From positions 1-53,259 of the forward strand of contig DAHXOK010000005.1 in assembly GCA_027364935.1 (NCBI GenBank): a stretch of DNA of 53,259 nt, in the 5' to 3' direction. Position 1 is the first letter of the stretch. The number at the start of each line of letters is the position of its first letter. Positions 34,339 to 43,080 of this stretch are shown here, in pieces. Origin of the DNA: Vulcanimicrobiota bacterium (GTDB lineage Bacteria; Vulcanimicrobiota; Vulcanimicrobiia; Vulcanimicrobiales; Vulcanimicrobiaceae). A program made the position numbers and the translations under genes. The notes under the pieces were generated by a model. It was not told the origin of the DNA, ran no database searches, and saw only the letters and a list, made by a program, of their open reading frames with translations.

Positions 34339-35787
34339 ATGCCGTCCTACGTTCTTCCGCGGAAGCGGCTTCTGGCATGGCTCGAGCGCCACGCTCAGAC
34401 GCCGTTGCGAGCGATCGTCGCCCCCACAGGCTTCGGGAAGAGCGTCCTGTTGTCCGAGTACGCCGCAACGCGTCCTGCGTGCTATTACGTCGCGGTCGGA
34501 CCGATGCGCCGGTTGACCGACCGGCTCGCGATGGTGCTGTGCGAGCGCCTCGGCATGTCGCCCGAATGCGGCCTCTCCGTCGATGCCGCCGTCGCAGCGC
34601 TCGGAGCGCTCCCTCCGTGCGAAATCGCCATCGATGAAATCCATGCGCTACGCCGCGAGGATCGCGAAGCGCTCGCGCAGATCGTCGCGCAGATGCCGGA
34701 GCACGTACGCATCGTGCTCGCCGGGCGCTCGCGCGAGAGCATCGCCGATCCGCGCCGCCTGCTCGACGGTGGCACCGCGTTGCTCGACGCATCGAGCTTA
34801 GCATTCACTCCCCACGAAATCGGCGAGCTCGCCGCCCTCGCCGCCGTCGAAGCGCAGAGCGCGCACGTAGCGCAGCTCGCGCGCGAGAGCGAAGGGTGGC
34901 CGCTCGTCGTCGCCGGTGCGATTCGTGCCGCAGCCGACGCCGGCCGGACGCTCGCCGACGCACTGCGCCAGTGGAATGCGCAACGGGGAATCTCGCTGCG
35001 CGAGATGGTGCTCGCAGATGCCGCCGCCTCCGATCTCGGCCCCTCGCTGATGCGCCTGTGCTCGTGCGAAGGACTCGTCACCGCCGACGACCTGAGCGCG
35101 CTCGAGCGCGCTGGTCTGTACGTCGTGCGTTCCGAGCACGGATACGCGCTCCTTCGCGCAGTCGCCGCCGCATTCAACCCGCACGGCGAAACGCCCGACC
35201 TTGCGACGCTGCCCGATGCGGCTCCAATGTTCGTTCGCTTCCTCGGCGAGTTCGAAGTGCGCATCGGCGGGCGTCGCGTCGACTGGGTCCGGCGCAAGGA
35301 CGCTATGCTCTTCAAGCATCTGCTCCTCGCACCGCTCGGCCGCGCCTCTCGTGCCGATCTGTGCGAGCTCTTCTGGCCCACGCACGACCGCCAACAGGCG
35401 GGGCAAAATCTGCGCACGACGTGCAGCAACATCCGCGCCGCGCTTCGCCGGTGCTTGCCCGAGTCGCGCATCCATCTCTACTTCCATTGCGAAGGCAACG
35501 ACGTCGTTCTCCGCACCGATCTCGCGCTCACCGACCTCGCTCGCTTCACCGCGCACGTGGCGGCGGCTCGCGAAGCGATGGCCGAGCAGCGTCTCGATCG
35601 CGCCGCCGAGGAGTACGAGGCCGCTCGCGCGCTCTATCACGGGCCGTTGATCCTCGATACGCCGACGGAGGCGAATACCACGATTGCCCGCGACATCGAC
35701 GAGAGCTTCAACGAAATCCAGCGTCACTTGACCGCGTTGCGCCGGCTACTCGTCAACGTCGTACCGCTGCGCGCCGTCGTCGCTTAG
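34339..35787 (+). CDS. SARP/MalT-type transcriptional regulator with P-loop domain
   Basis: A 482-residue regulator. An N-terminal ATPase-like region (about 1-290) has Walker A APTGFGKS and Walker B-like EIAIDEIHAL. The winged-helix DNA-binding part (about 300-385) contains VRFLGEFEVRIGGRRVDWVR and RASRADLCELFWP. A bacterial transcriptional activator (BTAD) TPR-like domain ends the protein (about 390-475). This order is that of large SARP-type activators with a fused STAND-like sensor. The ATG at 34339 has GGAGGTGA five bases upstream. It is convergent with the tad locus that follows and is a candidate activator for it; that link is inference. Confidence 0.88.
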   Translation: MPSYVLPRKRLLAWLERHAQTPLRAIVAPTGFGKSVLLSEYAATRPACYYVAVGPMRRLTDRLAMVLCERLGMSPECGLSVDAAVAALGALPPCEIAIDEIHALRREDREALAQIVAQMPEHVRIVLAGRSRESIADPRRLLDGGTALLDASSLAFTPHEIGELAALAAVEAQSAHVAQLARESEGWPLVVAGAIRAAADAGRTLADALRQWNAQRGISLREMVLADAAASDLGPSLMRLCSCEGLVTADDLSALERAGLYVVRSEHGYALLRAVAAAFNPHGETPDLATLPDAAPMFVRFLGEFEVRIGGRRVDWVRRKDAMLFKHLLLAPLGRASRADLCELFWPTHDRQQAGQNLRTTCSNIRAALRRCLPESRIHLYFHCEGNDVVLRTDLALTDLARFTAHVAAAREAMAEQRLDRAAEEYEAARALYHGPLILDTPTEANTTIARDIDESFNEIQRHLTALRRLLVNVVPLRAVVA

Positions 35788-35796
35788 GACGAGCTC

Positions 35797-36114
35797 CTAG
35801 GCGACCGGAGTCACGACGTCGCCGGCGCGGATTCCCCGGCGCTCGATCGACCCCGCCGCGAGCTCCACGACGCGCGCCGCCCCGAGACACCCAACGAATG
35901 GACGCCACGGCGGCACGTTTGGGACGGCACGTACGACCCGATCGTCCGCGTCGAGGAAGACGACGTCGATCGGCACGCGCATGAAGAACGTATGAATGGA
36001 CGAGCACCGATCGAAGAGCATGCCTTCGTCGTCTCCGACGTGCGCGCGCCCGATCAAACCGAGCGTCCGCGCGACGACGCCCGAAGCGCGATCGACGGTA
36101 ACGCGCTTATCCAT
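35797..36114 (-). CDS. DUF192 family protein
   Basis: A 105-residue member of the DUF192 family: GLIGRAHVGDDEGMLF, the HTFFMRVPIDVVFLD core and VVELAAGSIERRGIRAGD. Members are small beta-rich proteins, often exported; here no signal peptide is seen. The start overlaps the preceding prepilin peptidase by 8 nt, so it is carried as the last gene of the tad pilus operon. Its role there is unknown. Confidence 0.9.
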   Translation of the reverse strand: MDKRVTVDRASGVVARTLGLIGRAHVGDDEGMLFDRCSSIHTFFMRVPIDVVFLDADDRVVRAVPNVPPWRPFVGCLGAARVVELAAGSIERRGIRAGDVVTPVA

Positions 36115-36715
36115 GGACGCTGAAGCCGAACGCTAGCAGCATCGCCACCACGATATACGGCGCGAACGCAATCGGCTGCGTGCCCTTGTTGCGTATCACC
36201 GATACGAGCGTCGCGGCGAAGCATGCCACGGCGAGCGCGAGCAGCGAGGTCTGCAAGCCGAGCGCCGCACCGGTGAGCATCGCGAGCTTCGCGTCGCCCC
36301 ACCCCATACCGCGTCCGCGCGAGAAGGTCGCCGCGAGCGCGAAGGCCGCGAAGACGACGAACGCTGAGATTGCAACCCACCACGTATGATGGAGGAGAAC
36401 GCCCAGCGCGATGATGCCGAGCGGAGCGAGCGTGAACGCGTCCGGCACGATACCGGTACGCGCGTCGCTGTACCATGCGCCAACGAGCGGAACGCCGAGC
36501 AACGCAATCGTGCCGAGCTGCGCGAGATTTCCGCCGCGTGCTGCGACGACGACGCCGAGCAGCGCGAAGAGCACGATCGGCACGGCGGGGTGCAGCCGTA
36601 CCGGCGCCGGACCGTCGTCGTGGCGCTGGATGCGCGCGCAGACGAAATCCGCCGCGATGACCCCGCACGTTGCGGCGCAGGCGTAGATGAAAGCCCAGGC
36701 GAGTATGGCGGCCAT
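36107..36715 (-). CDS. Type IV prepilin peptidase (A24), first of two
   Basis: A 202-residue membrane aspartyl peptidase that cleaves prepilin leaders. The catalytic pair is the Asp of YSDARTGIVPD and of GMGWGDAKLAML (GxGD). About six hydrophobic segments flank them. The N-terminal methyltransferase domain of PilD is absent, as in TadV/CpaA. Start at ATG 36715 overlaps the TadC stop as TAATG. A second A24 peptidase occurs at 41357, so one may serve the Flp pilins and the other the TadE-type pseudopilins. Confidence 0.9.
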   Translation of the reverse strand: MAAILAWAFIYACAATCGVIAADFVCARIQRHDDGPAPVRLHPAVPIVLFALLGVVVAARGGNLAQLGTIALLGVPLVGAWYSDARTGIVPDAFTLAPLGIIALGVLLHHTWWVAISAFVVFAAFALAATFSRGRGMGWGDAKLAMLTGAALGLQTSLLALAVACFAATLVSVIRNKGTQPIAFAPYIVVAMLLAFGFSVHG

Positions 36716-37560
36716 TAGTGATAGATGTATCTCGCGAGAACGCCGCCGAAGATCATGATGAAGAGCGACGGCAGCATGAAGAGTGCCATCGGAAAGATCA
36801 GTTTGTTCGAAAGCGCTGCCGCCAGTTCTTCCGCGCGCATGATGCGCCGGTCGCGCGAGTCCGCCGCGAGCTCTTCGATGACGTGCGTGATCGACGCTCC
36901 GACGCGCTCGGATTGCACGAGCGCCGTAACGACGGTCGTCAAATCCGGCTCTCGTATGCGCGCCGCCATCGCGGTCAGCGCCTCGGCGCGCGAGCGTCCC
37001 AGCCGCACGTCTTGCAGCGCGGTGCGCATCTCGTCCCCGAGCGCTCCCTGCAAGCCCTCCGCTGCGACCGATATCGCGGCATTCAGCGCGACGCCGGCTT
37101 CGACGGTGCTCGAAAGCAGGTCGAGAAAGTCGGGCAGAGCGCGGCGGACCTCAATTTTTCTCCGATTGACCGAGCCCGCAAGCTCGCCGAACGGACGATA
37201 GAAGCCGAATCCTGCGAGCGCCGCCACGAGCAACAGCATGACCGTCGATGTTTGATGCAGCATCAGCATGGCCAAAAAGCCGATGCCGATACCGACCGCG
37301 CAATAGATGCCGGCACGCGCGAAGAGCTTCGCCGGCGTTACGTCGTACCAGCCCGCTTCTTGCAAGCGCACCTCGAGACGATCGCGCCGCTGTTCGTCGA
37401 GCAGACGCTGAAAGATCGTTCCCGATTCGTCGGCGCCGCCGATGCCCGCCGAGACGTTGATCGAGGCGAGACGCGCATTCACGTCGCTGTTCGAGCTCGT
37501 CACCGCGTACACGATGACGCCCACCGCGCCGACCACGAGCAAAATCAGCAGCGCGAGCAT
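36715..37560 (-). CDS. tadC: Flp pilus assembly protein TadC
   Basis: A 281-residue inner-membrane platform protein of the T2SSF/GspF family with an N-terminal helix (about 3-20). A helix pair lies around 90-125, the cytoplasmic T2SSF domain follows (about 150-260; DLLSSTVEAGVALNAAI, then GRSRAEALTAMAARI), and there is a C-terminal helix. It forms the assembly base with TadB and is coupled on both sides by TAATG overlaps. The assignment as TadC instead of TadB rests on its order and the late LSNKLIFPMALFMLPSLF segment. Confidence 0.9.
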   Translation of the reverse strand: MLALLILLVVGAVGVIVYAVTSSNSDVNARLASINVSAGIGGADESGTIFQRLLDEQRRDRLEVRLQEAGWYDVTPAKLFARAGIYCAVGIGIGFLAMLMLHQTSTVMLLLVAALAGFGFYRPFGELAGSVNRRKIEVRRALPDFLDLLSSTVEAGVALNAAISVAAEGLQGALGDEMRTALQDVRLGRSRAEALTAMAARIREPDLTTVVTALVQSERVGASITHVIEELAADSRDRRIMRAEELAAALSNKLIFPMALFMLPSLFIMIFGGVLARYIYH

Positions 37561-38420
37561 TAGACGTCGAGCCTCGAGAGCTTGCCGAAGACGATCCAGC
37601 CTAAGGAGATCAATCCGACGACGACGCCCAAGCAGATCCGGCCGAGCAGCGTGTCGAGCAAGCCGGCGCGCATGTCGGGCTCGAAGGTTAGGATGAAAGC
37701 ACCGACGCCGATCGGGAGCGCCGAGATGATGTACTTCGTGAAGCGAGCCTCGGACGTCAGCGCGGCGATTTTGCGATTCAGTTTGCGGCGCTGCTTGATC
37801 GTTTCGGCCAAGTTTTCGAGTACTTTGCCGAGGTTGCCGCCGGTTTGGCTCTGGATCCGAATCGAGCGCGTCATCATCGCCAACTCGCTCGAGAACATGC
37901 GGTCGGAGAGCTGGTCGAGGGCGTCGTAGATGCTAACGCCGATTTGCGTCTGGCTCAACACCCGTGAGAATTCGATCCGCGCCGGATCCGGCATGTCGTT
38001 CACGACGGTAACGAGCGCTTGGCGCAGCCCGAGGCCGACGCGCAGCGCGCCCGTGATCAAGCGGAGCACGATCTCCAGTTGATTGTTGAACTGATTGAGA
38101 CGCCGCACTACCTTGAGGTTGACGTACCCTTTGACGCCCATGTACGCGACCATCGAAGTGCCGGCAAGCAAGAGTATCCCGACGATCGGCGACGGCTTGA
38201 CGAGAAACGCCAGGACGCCCCAGGGGATGATCGCCGAGGCGATCACCATGAGGGCGAGCTCTTCGGCCTTCATCGGAATTGCGGCGCGCTCGAGCAGCTT
38301 GCGGTACGGCTCCAGCCGTACGGCCACCCACGCGACAAGCCGATCCCAGAACGCGATGCAGCCGAGTGCGACCGCGCCCGCGACGCCGAAGAAGACGACG
38401 AACGGTGCGACGGAGCTCAT
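37560..38420 (-). CDS. tadB: Flp pilus assembly protein TadB
   Basis: A 286-residue T2SSF-family membrane protein, partner of TadC in the pilus platform. It has an N-terminal helix (about 5-25), a hydrophobic pair at about 57-93 and the T2SSF domain at about 115-235. Recognisable motifs are LRLITGALRVGLGLRQAL, then QSQTGGNLGKVLENLAETI. Two C-terminal helices complete it. It lies 13 nt after the ATPase gene and overlaps TadC by TAATG. Confidence 0.9.
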   Translation of the reverse strand: MSSVAPFVVFFGVAGAVALGCIAFWDRLVAWVAVRLEPYRKLLERAAIPMKAEELALMVIASAIIPWGVLAFLVKPSPIVGILLLAGTSMVAYMGVKGYVNLKVVRRLNQFNNQLEIVLRLITGALRVGLGLRQALVTVVNDMPDPARIEFSRVLSQTQIGVSIYDALDQLSDRMFSSELAMMTRSIRIQSQTGGNLGKVLENLAETIKQRRKLNRKIAALTSEARFTKYIISALPIGVGAFILTFEPDMRAGLLDTLLGRICLGVVVGLISLGWIVFGKLSRLDV

Positions 38421-38433
38421 GCAAGCATCTCCG

Positions 38434-40512
38434 TCACCACGCCGTGACGGCGAGCTGCATCTGGCTCAGCCGCTCGATCTGGAAGCTGATGCCGTACTCT
38501 TCGAAGCGGCGCAGGAAGTTCGGCTGAACCCCCGTGTAGACGAAGCTGCCGGAGAGCTTGCCTTCTTTGTCGAGGCCGTGTTGGTCGAAACGCAAGATCT
38601 CTTGCGTCGAAATGATGTCGCCTTCCATGCCGACGACTTCGGTGACGGACGTCACCTTGCGGCTGCCGTCGCGCATGCGTGACGTCTGCACGATCACGTC
38701 GACGGCACCCGAGACCTGCTCGCGAATCGCGCGCACCGGGATCTCGAAGCCCGCCATCAGCACCATCGTCTCGATACGCGACAGGCAATCGCGCGGCGTA
38801 TTCGCGTGCACGGTGGTCAGGGATCCGTCGTGACCCGTGTTCATAGCCTGGAGCATATCCAGCGCTTCACCGCCGCGGCACTCGCCGACGACGATGCGAT
38901 CCGGGCGCATACGCAACGAGTTGCGCACGAGCTCGCGGATCGGGATCGCCCCTCGTCCTTCGACGTTTGCCGGACGCGCCTCCATCCGAACCACGTGATC
39001 CTGGTGGAGCTGCAGCTCTGCTGCGTCTTCGATCGTAATGATGCGCTCGTTGACCGGGATGAATCCCGAGAGGACGTTCAGCAGCGTCGTCTTACCGGAG
39101 CCGGTGCCGCCGCTGATAACGATGTTCAAGCGCGACTCGACGGCCGCTCGCAGGAGGTCCGCCATCTCCGGCGTCAGGGAACCTTTGGTGACAAGATCGT
39201 CGGCCTTGAGACGATCCTTGGCGAAGCGCCGAATGGTGATCGTGGGATAATCGATCGAGAGAGGTTCGACGGTCGCATTGACGCGCGAGCCGTCGGGAAG
39301 GCGCGCGTCGACCATCGGAACCGCTTCGTCGATATGCCGTCCGATCGGCGAGATGATGCGCTCGATGACCAAGCGCACTTGGTGCTGATCGTTGAAGCGC
39401 ATGCCCGAAAGCTCGATGCGACCGCGGCGCTCCACGTAGATGCGCTCCGGGCCGTTGACCATGATCTCGGTCACCTCGGGATCGTTCATGAGATCTTCGA
39501 GCGGACCCAGGCCGAGGCTCTCGTGGATGATGTCTTGTCTCAGGCGTGCCAGTTCTTCCGCCGATCCAAGCCCCGGATATCGTGCGACGGCCTCGGTGAC
39601 GGCGCTCTCGACTTCGGCGCGAAGTTCTTCCAACCGCAGCGGATCGGCGTTGGAGCCGATCGCCGCGAAGTCGATGCGACGCGAGAGCTCGCGATGGATC
39701 TCCGCCTTCAGCGACGCCCACTTGCTCCTGAGTTGATCCGAGGCGGCATCAGCGGCGCGCTGCTGGGCGCCGTTGTTCGACATATCGAGCTTGCTGCGAT
39801 CGACCATGCGGCGCTCGCCGATCGGCGTGCTCGTCGAAGGTTGTAGGACGAGCAAGTCGGCGGCTTTCGGACCGTTCTTGAGCTGGTCTACGACGGCGAC
39901 GATGGCCTTTTCGTACTTCTTGTCGTCGAGCGAAGGGATCTCGCCGACGATCTTCAGCTTCAGCGCGCGCTCGATCTCCGCGGTGGGAACGCGGTTGCGC
40001 GGGTCGCGCGCGACGATGACCGCGCTCAAGCGCGACTCTGGCACGCCAAACTTCATCAACTCGAGCTGCATCACCCGCGCGCCCGTAACGCCCAGCATGG
40101 ACGGCTCGACCGCGAGCAAGAACTGCGCGGCCCGAACCGCGAACGGCCGCACGGCCGCGGCGAACGGCTGCGCCGCGTCGACGATCGCGAACTTCGTCGC
40201 GTCGGAAATCGAGCGAAGAAGCTGCTCCACCTTGTCCGGCTTGATCGTGAAGCCGTCGTGGATCGATCCCGCCAGCTCGAAGAGCGTGAGATTCGGCGCG
40301 ACTTCGGCAAGAGCGAAATCGTCTTGTGCGCGACGTGCGTCGACCTTCGCGATCGCGTTGAAGAGCACCGCGCCTGCGCGCCGGCCTGAGAGATCGCCGT
40401 CGACGAGCAGCGTCGGTCCGCCGTCCTTCGCGAACCTCATTGCCACGTGCGTCGCGAAGGTCGTCGCACCGACTCCGCCTTTGGAGCCGATGACGAAGAA
40501 TATCTCAGGCAT
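38434..40512 (-). CDS. Fused CpaE-like (MinD/ParA) and CpaF/TadA secretion ATPase
   Basis: One 692-residue frame encodes two normally separate Tad proteins. Residues 1-225 are a MinD/ParA-type domain with deviant Walker A GSKGGVGATTFA, LLVDGDLSGRRAG and FAIVDAAQ, as in CpaE/TadZ, which sites the pilus. Residues about 255-692 are a CpaF/TadA ATPase: DPEVTEIMVNGPERIYVE, Walker A SGGTGSGKTTLL (about 465-473), IEDAAELQ and MRPDRIVVGECRGGEALDML. There is no internal stop, and the linker of about 30 residues contains a Met that could have been an ancestral start. Fusion would fix localisation and motor at 1:1. It is flanked by cpaB (5 nt) and tadB (13 nt). Confidence 0.93.
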   Translation of the reverse strand: MPEIFFVIGSKGGVGATTFATHVAMRFAKDGGPTLLVDGDLSGRRAGAVLFNAIAKVDARRAQDDFALAEVAPNLTLFELAGSIHDGFTIKPDKVEQLLRSISDATKFAIVDAAQPFAAAVRPFAVRAAQFLLAVEPSMLGVTGARVMQLELMKFGVPESRLSAVIVARDPRNRVPTAEIERALKLKIVGEIPSLDDKKYEKAIVAVVDQLKNGPKAADLLVLQPSTSTPIGERRMVDRSKLDMSNNGAQQRAADAASDQLRSKWASLKAEIHRELSRRIDFAAIGSNADPLRLEELRAEVESAVTEAVARYPGLGSAEELARLRQDIIHESLGLGPLEDLMNDPEVTEIMVNGPERIYVERRGRIELSGMRFNDQHQVRLVIERIISPIGRHIDEAVPMVDARLPDGSRVNATVEPLSIDYPTITIRRFAKDRLKADDLVTKGSLTPEMADLLRAAVESRLNIVISGGTGSGKTTLLNVLSGFIPVNERIITIEDAAELQLHQDHVVRMEARPANVEGRGAIPIRELVRNSLRMRPDRIVVGECRGGEALDMLQAMNTGHDGSLTTVHANTPRDCLSRIETMVLMAGFEIPVRAIREQVSGAVDVIVQTSRMRDGSRKVTSVTEVVGMEGDIISTQEILRFDQHGLDKEGKLSGSFVYTGVQPNFLRRFEEYGISFQIERLSQMQLAVTAW

Positions 40513-40517
40513 CTCGT

Positions 40518-41360
40518 TTATCTCGTCGAGCTGCCCGACGTGTCCGGGCCGCCGATTTGATCGCCTTCGATGATTTCGACCGGCGAGTACGGCAGCGCGC
40601 GACGCGGGGCGGGTCCGCCCGAGGTGACCGCCGGCGGCGGAGCCGCGAAGGTCTGCGACGCGAAGACGAGGTCCTGCGTCGAGCCGCTGCGATCGCCTTT
40701 CGGACGCAGCGCCAGTCGCAGCGTCGAGTTGAGGTCGGCCATCGCCAGCAAGTCCGCCTGACTCGGCGTGACTTCGAGCGTCACCGAGCGCGGGACGTTG
40801 GGAACGGGCTGCGACCCCGGCGTGGGCGTCGAGGGCGCCGACGGGCCGAGCTCGCCACCGACGGCAAAGACCGTGACGTCGCGCAGAATCGTCGAGGCCG
40901 TTGGTTGCGCGGATCCGACGCGCGGCGGCACGGCGATGACGTCGACTTTGTCGCCCGGCTCGACGAGACCCGAGACGTCGCGCACTTCGTCAACCGGAAT
41001 TGAGATCGCTCGATAGCCGCGCATGAGGTGCAAGCCCCGCGCCGGCGCCTCGTCCTTGCTCGTATTCGAAGACGTAATGGCCGCGCCGGCCGGAATCGGG
41101 CCCAGCGCGACGTCGCCGGAGACATCGCTCGGCGACGAGAGCGCGTTGGGGTCGACGTCGCTGCTCGGGCGCATGACCACGTTCACCATCGAACTGGTGA
41201 CCGGAGCGTGCGCCGGAATGTCGGCGATCGCGACGAGCACCGGCCTCGGCGGCGCGGATGCGACGTGTCGGTTCGCCGACGAGAGATAGTTGAAGGTTAA
41301 GAGCCCGGCGCCGGCGGCGAGCACGGCAGCGACGATGAGCAGCGTATTGCGTTTGTTCAT
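40518..41360 (-). CDS. cpaB: Pilus assembly protein CpaB/RcpC (SAF domain)
   Basis: A 280-residue protein with one N-terminal membrane helix (about 5-26). The SAF-type domain (PVLVAIADIPAHAPVTSSM, then VALGPIPAGAAIT) follows. The RcpC/CpaB region (RAISIPVDEVRDVSGLVEPG, KVDVIAV) comes next, and a Pro/Ser-rich tail ends it. It links the secretin to the inner-membrane parts. The start overlaps the upstream peptidase stop as ATGA, and the ATPase fusion follows after 5 nt. Confidence 0.93.
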   Translation of the reverse strand: MNKRNTLLIVAAVLAAGAGLLTFNYLSSANRHVASAPPRPVLVAIADIPAHAPVTSSMVNVVMRPSSDVDPNALSSPSDVSGDVALGPIPAGAAITSSNTSKDEAPARGLHLMRGYRAISIPVDEVRDVSGLVEPGDKVDVIAVPPRVGSAQPTASTILRDVTVFAVGGELGPSAPSTPTPGSQPVPNVPRSVTLEVTPSQADLLAMADLNSTLRLALRPKGDRSGSTQDLVFASQTFAAPPPAVTSGGPAPRRALPYSPVEIIEGDQIGGPDTSGSSTR

Positions 41361-41908
41361 TGAACGATCCTCAGGAACGGGGAGACGGTGAGGCCTGCGA
41401 CCGCCAGGGCGAATCCTGCGCCGATCGCGACCGCGTACGGAATGCGCGTGCCGCGCGCACCGATCGCGGCGGCACCCAGAGCGAGACTACGGCCGGCGAG
41501 CGTCGTCGTAACGCCGACCCTCAGCCGGCTGACGACCGCACCGAACTCGCCCCGCACCGCTGCGACGGCGACGGCGAGCGCGCCGCCGCAGAGCGCGCAG
41601 TAGAGAACGACGTCGATGCACGCGGGAAATCCCGCAAGCGCGGCGACGCCGGCAAGGAGCTTGACGTCGCCACCCCCGAGCACGCCCGCTGCGTGCACGA
41701 ACGTCCCAAGAACGAGCATGACGACGACGATGGCTCCGGCGGCGAGCGCCGCCTGCACGCCGTCGAACGCCGCGAGCAACGGTGCGACGGCGATGAGCGG
41801 CAGCGTGAGCGCGTTGGGAACGCGCCGCGAGGCGAGATCCGTGTACGCGGCGATCGCGCATGCGGCGCCCGCGACGGCAAAAGCTACGGTGTGCGGCGTT
41901 GAAATCAT
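41357..41908 (-). CDS. Prepilin peptidase TadV/CpaA (A24), second of two
   Basis: A 183-residue A24 peptidase of the short CpaA/TadV type. Catalytic residues are the Asp of AAYTDLASRRVPNALT and of GVLGGGDVKLLAGVA. About six hydrophobic segments are present. The ATG at 41908 is preferred over an upstream start at 41965 that would overlap the flp gene. It lies directly after two flp pilin genes, so it is the likely processing enzyme for them. Overlaps cpaB by ATGA. Confidence 0.92.
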   Translation of the reverse strand: MISTPHTVAFAVAGAACAIAAYTDLASRRVPNALTLPLIAVAPLLAAFDGVQAALAAGAIVVVMLVLGTFVHAAGVLGGGDVKLLAGVAALAGFPACIDVVLYCALCGGALAVAVAAVRGEFGAVVSRLRVGVTTTLAGRSLALGAAAIGARGTRIPYAVAIGAGFALAVAGLTVSPFLRIVQ

Positions 41909-41921
41909 TTGCGGTTCTCTC

Positions 41922-42083
41922 TTATGTTGCGTTCGCCTCGCTCGAGAACATGGAGCTGATGTCACCGCCGAACACCGCCATCGCAGCGATGGCGGCGACG
42001 GCGACGAGCGTGATCAGCAGTCCATATTCGACCAGGCTTGCGCCTCGATCGTCTCGGACGAGGTTGTGAAATGCATCAATCAT
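41922..42083 (-). CDS. Flp-type pilin, 53 residues
   Basis: A very short gene that is easily missed. It encodes MIDAFHNLVRDDRGASLVEY followed by GLLITLVAVAAIAAM and a short tail. The leader-cleavage signal (RGASLVEYGLL: glycine, then Glu5 and Tyr6 of the mature pilin) matches the Flp family exactly. The mature pilin would assemble into the type IVc filament after cutting by the adjacent A24 peptidase. It sits after a strong hairpin that separates it from the upstream flp gene, which suggests lower expression and perhaps a minor role. Confidence 0.93.
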   Translation of the reverse strand: MIDAFHNLVRDDRGASLVEYGLLITLVAVAAIAAMAVFGGDISSMFSSEANAT

Positions 42084-42093
42084 GAGCGAAAAG

Positions 42094-42123
42094 GCGGGCT
42101 ACGCGCGGCGGCGGGTAGCCCGC
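42094..42123 (-). terminator. Strong stem-loop between the two flp genes
   Basis: GCGGGCTAC (42094-42102) pairs perfectly with GTAGCCCGC (42115-42123). On the minus strand it lies between the first flp gene (ending 42140) and the second, and is followed by CTTTTC. It probably acts as an attenuator that keeps the first pilin message abundant and the rest of the operon lower. Confidence 0.75.
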
Positions 42124-42139
42124 TCCTCGATCGTTGGGT

Positions 42140-42301
42140 TTAGAGGTCGTTGCCTGCGTTGGTAAACAGGCTCGAGATTTTGCCGCCGAGCGTGGTCATG
42201 GCAGCGATTGCCGCGAGGGCAACGAGAGCGAGCAACAGGCCATACTCGACCAGGGTCGCACCGCTATCGTCCTTCACGAGGGTCTTGATTGCGGAAAACA
42301 T
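42140..42301 (-). CDS. Flp-type major pilin, 53 residues
   Basis: The first pilin gene of the minus-strand tad operon. It encodes MFSAIKTLVKDDSGATLVEY, then GLLLALVALAAIAAM and a tail ending TNAGNDL. The SGATLVEYGLL processing site is typical of Flp pilins, which are cut after Gly and keep Glu5 for assembly. It is about half identical to the second pilin at 41922 by eye, so they are paralogues. Position before the hairpin attenuator suggests it is the major subunit. Confidence 0.94.
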   Translation of the reverse strand: MFSAIKTLVKDDSGATLVEYGLLLALVALAAIAAMTTLGGKISSLFTNAGNDL

Positions 42302-42347
42302 ACTGAAGGCTTCTCCTCACTTAGGTGGTGTAGGTACGAGGTGTGTC

Positions 42348-42959
42348 TTACGGTCCGCGGTCGTTGTCCACGTCCGTAGACGTGATCGGTGGCCCGCTCG
42401 TTGGAGGCCCGACCGTGAAACTCACGGTTGCCGGGGTCGTACCCGGCGCGTCCGCTTGAATCATGATCTCGGTGCCCTGCACGAAGTCGGGGGCGATCGG
42501 GAGTATTACCGAGAAGGCGCCGGACGCGTCCGCAACCGCCGTCAAGCGATTGAGGAAGACGACCGGCAAGTCAATCGAGATCTTGGCCCTAGCCGTAATC
42601 TCGACTGAAGTCCCTGGCGGAGCGGTCCCGGTAACGTCGATCGCCTCCGCGCCATCGTGACGACGAGCGGAGAGTGCGATCGTTCCGGCTTGTGGCGCTT
42701 GACTCAGAACGACCGGCGCCGAGCCGGCGGCGGGAGTCGTAGACCCCACGCCGCCCGCGTCGAACGACGGTCGATCCGGAGCCGAGAACCAATAGCTCGG
42801 ATAGACCGATGAAACGGCAGCCGCGCCGGTGTTCGCACCTACCCAGGTATGCTGTGCCTGCGACCGCGTCGGCCCGAGGATGCCGGCCGAAACCGTACCT
42901 CCCGAGGCCATGATGAGCGACGCAATAATCGCAGACGACGTGAACGCTCGATGCAACAT
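42348..42959 (-). CDS. Exported protein of unknown function at the head of the tad operon
   Basis: A 203-residue protein with a signal peptide (to about residue 25) and a mature part of Ser/Thr/Pro/Gly-rich, beta-type composition, including an Ig-like stretch (AIDVTGTAPPGTSVEITARAK, then VADASGAFSVILPI). AAGGAGAACGGC precedes the ATG, and a fair promoter lies upstream. The flp genes follow after 46 nt. It may be a surface or pilus-associated adhesin; this is guesswork from position. Confidence 0.8.
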   Translation of the reverse strand: MLHRAFTSSAIIASLIMASGGTVSAGILGPTRSQAQHTWVGANTGAAAVSSVYPSYWFSAPDRPSFDAGGVGSTTPAAGSAPVVLSQAPQAGTIALSARRHDGAEAIDVTGTAPPGTSVEITARAKISIDLPVVFLNRLTAVADASGAFSVILPIAPDFVQGTEIMIQADAPGTTPATVSFTVGPPTSGPPITSTDVDNDRGP

Positions 42960-42988
42960 GCCGTTCTCCTTTCCGTGAACGTGGGACG

Positions 42989-43016
42989 ATCATAATCGAG
43001 GTTCGGCTCGCTGCAA
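42989..43016 (-). promoter_or_regulatory. Candidate sigma-70 promoter for the pilin operon
   Basis: On the minus strand TTGCAG (43016-43011), a 16-nt spacer and TATGAT (42994-42989) precede the ATG at 42959 by about 30 nt. It matches the consensus moderately. Confidence 0.4.
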
Positions 43017-43080
43017 ACATTGCGCGCACAACCTTTACAGAAAGCAAACGTTGCGTTTATGCCCTTAAGGTAAGGGGTTG

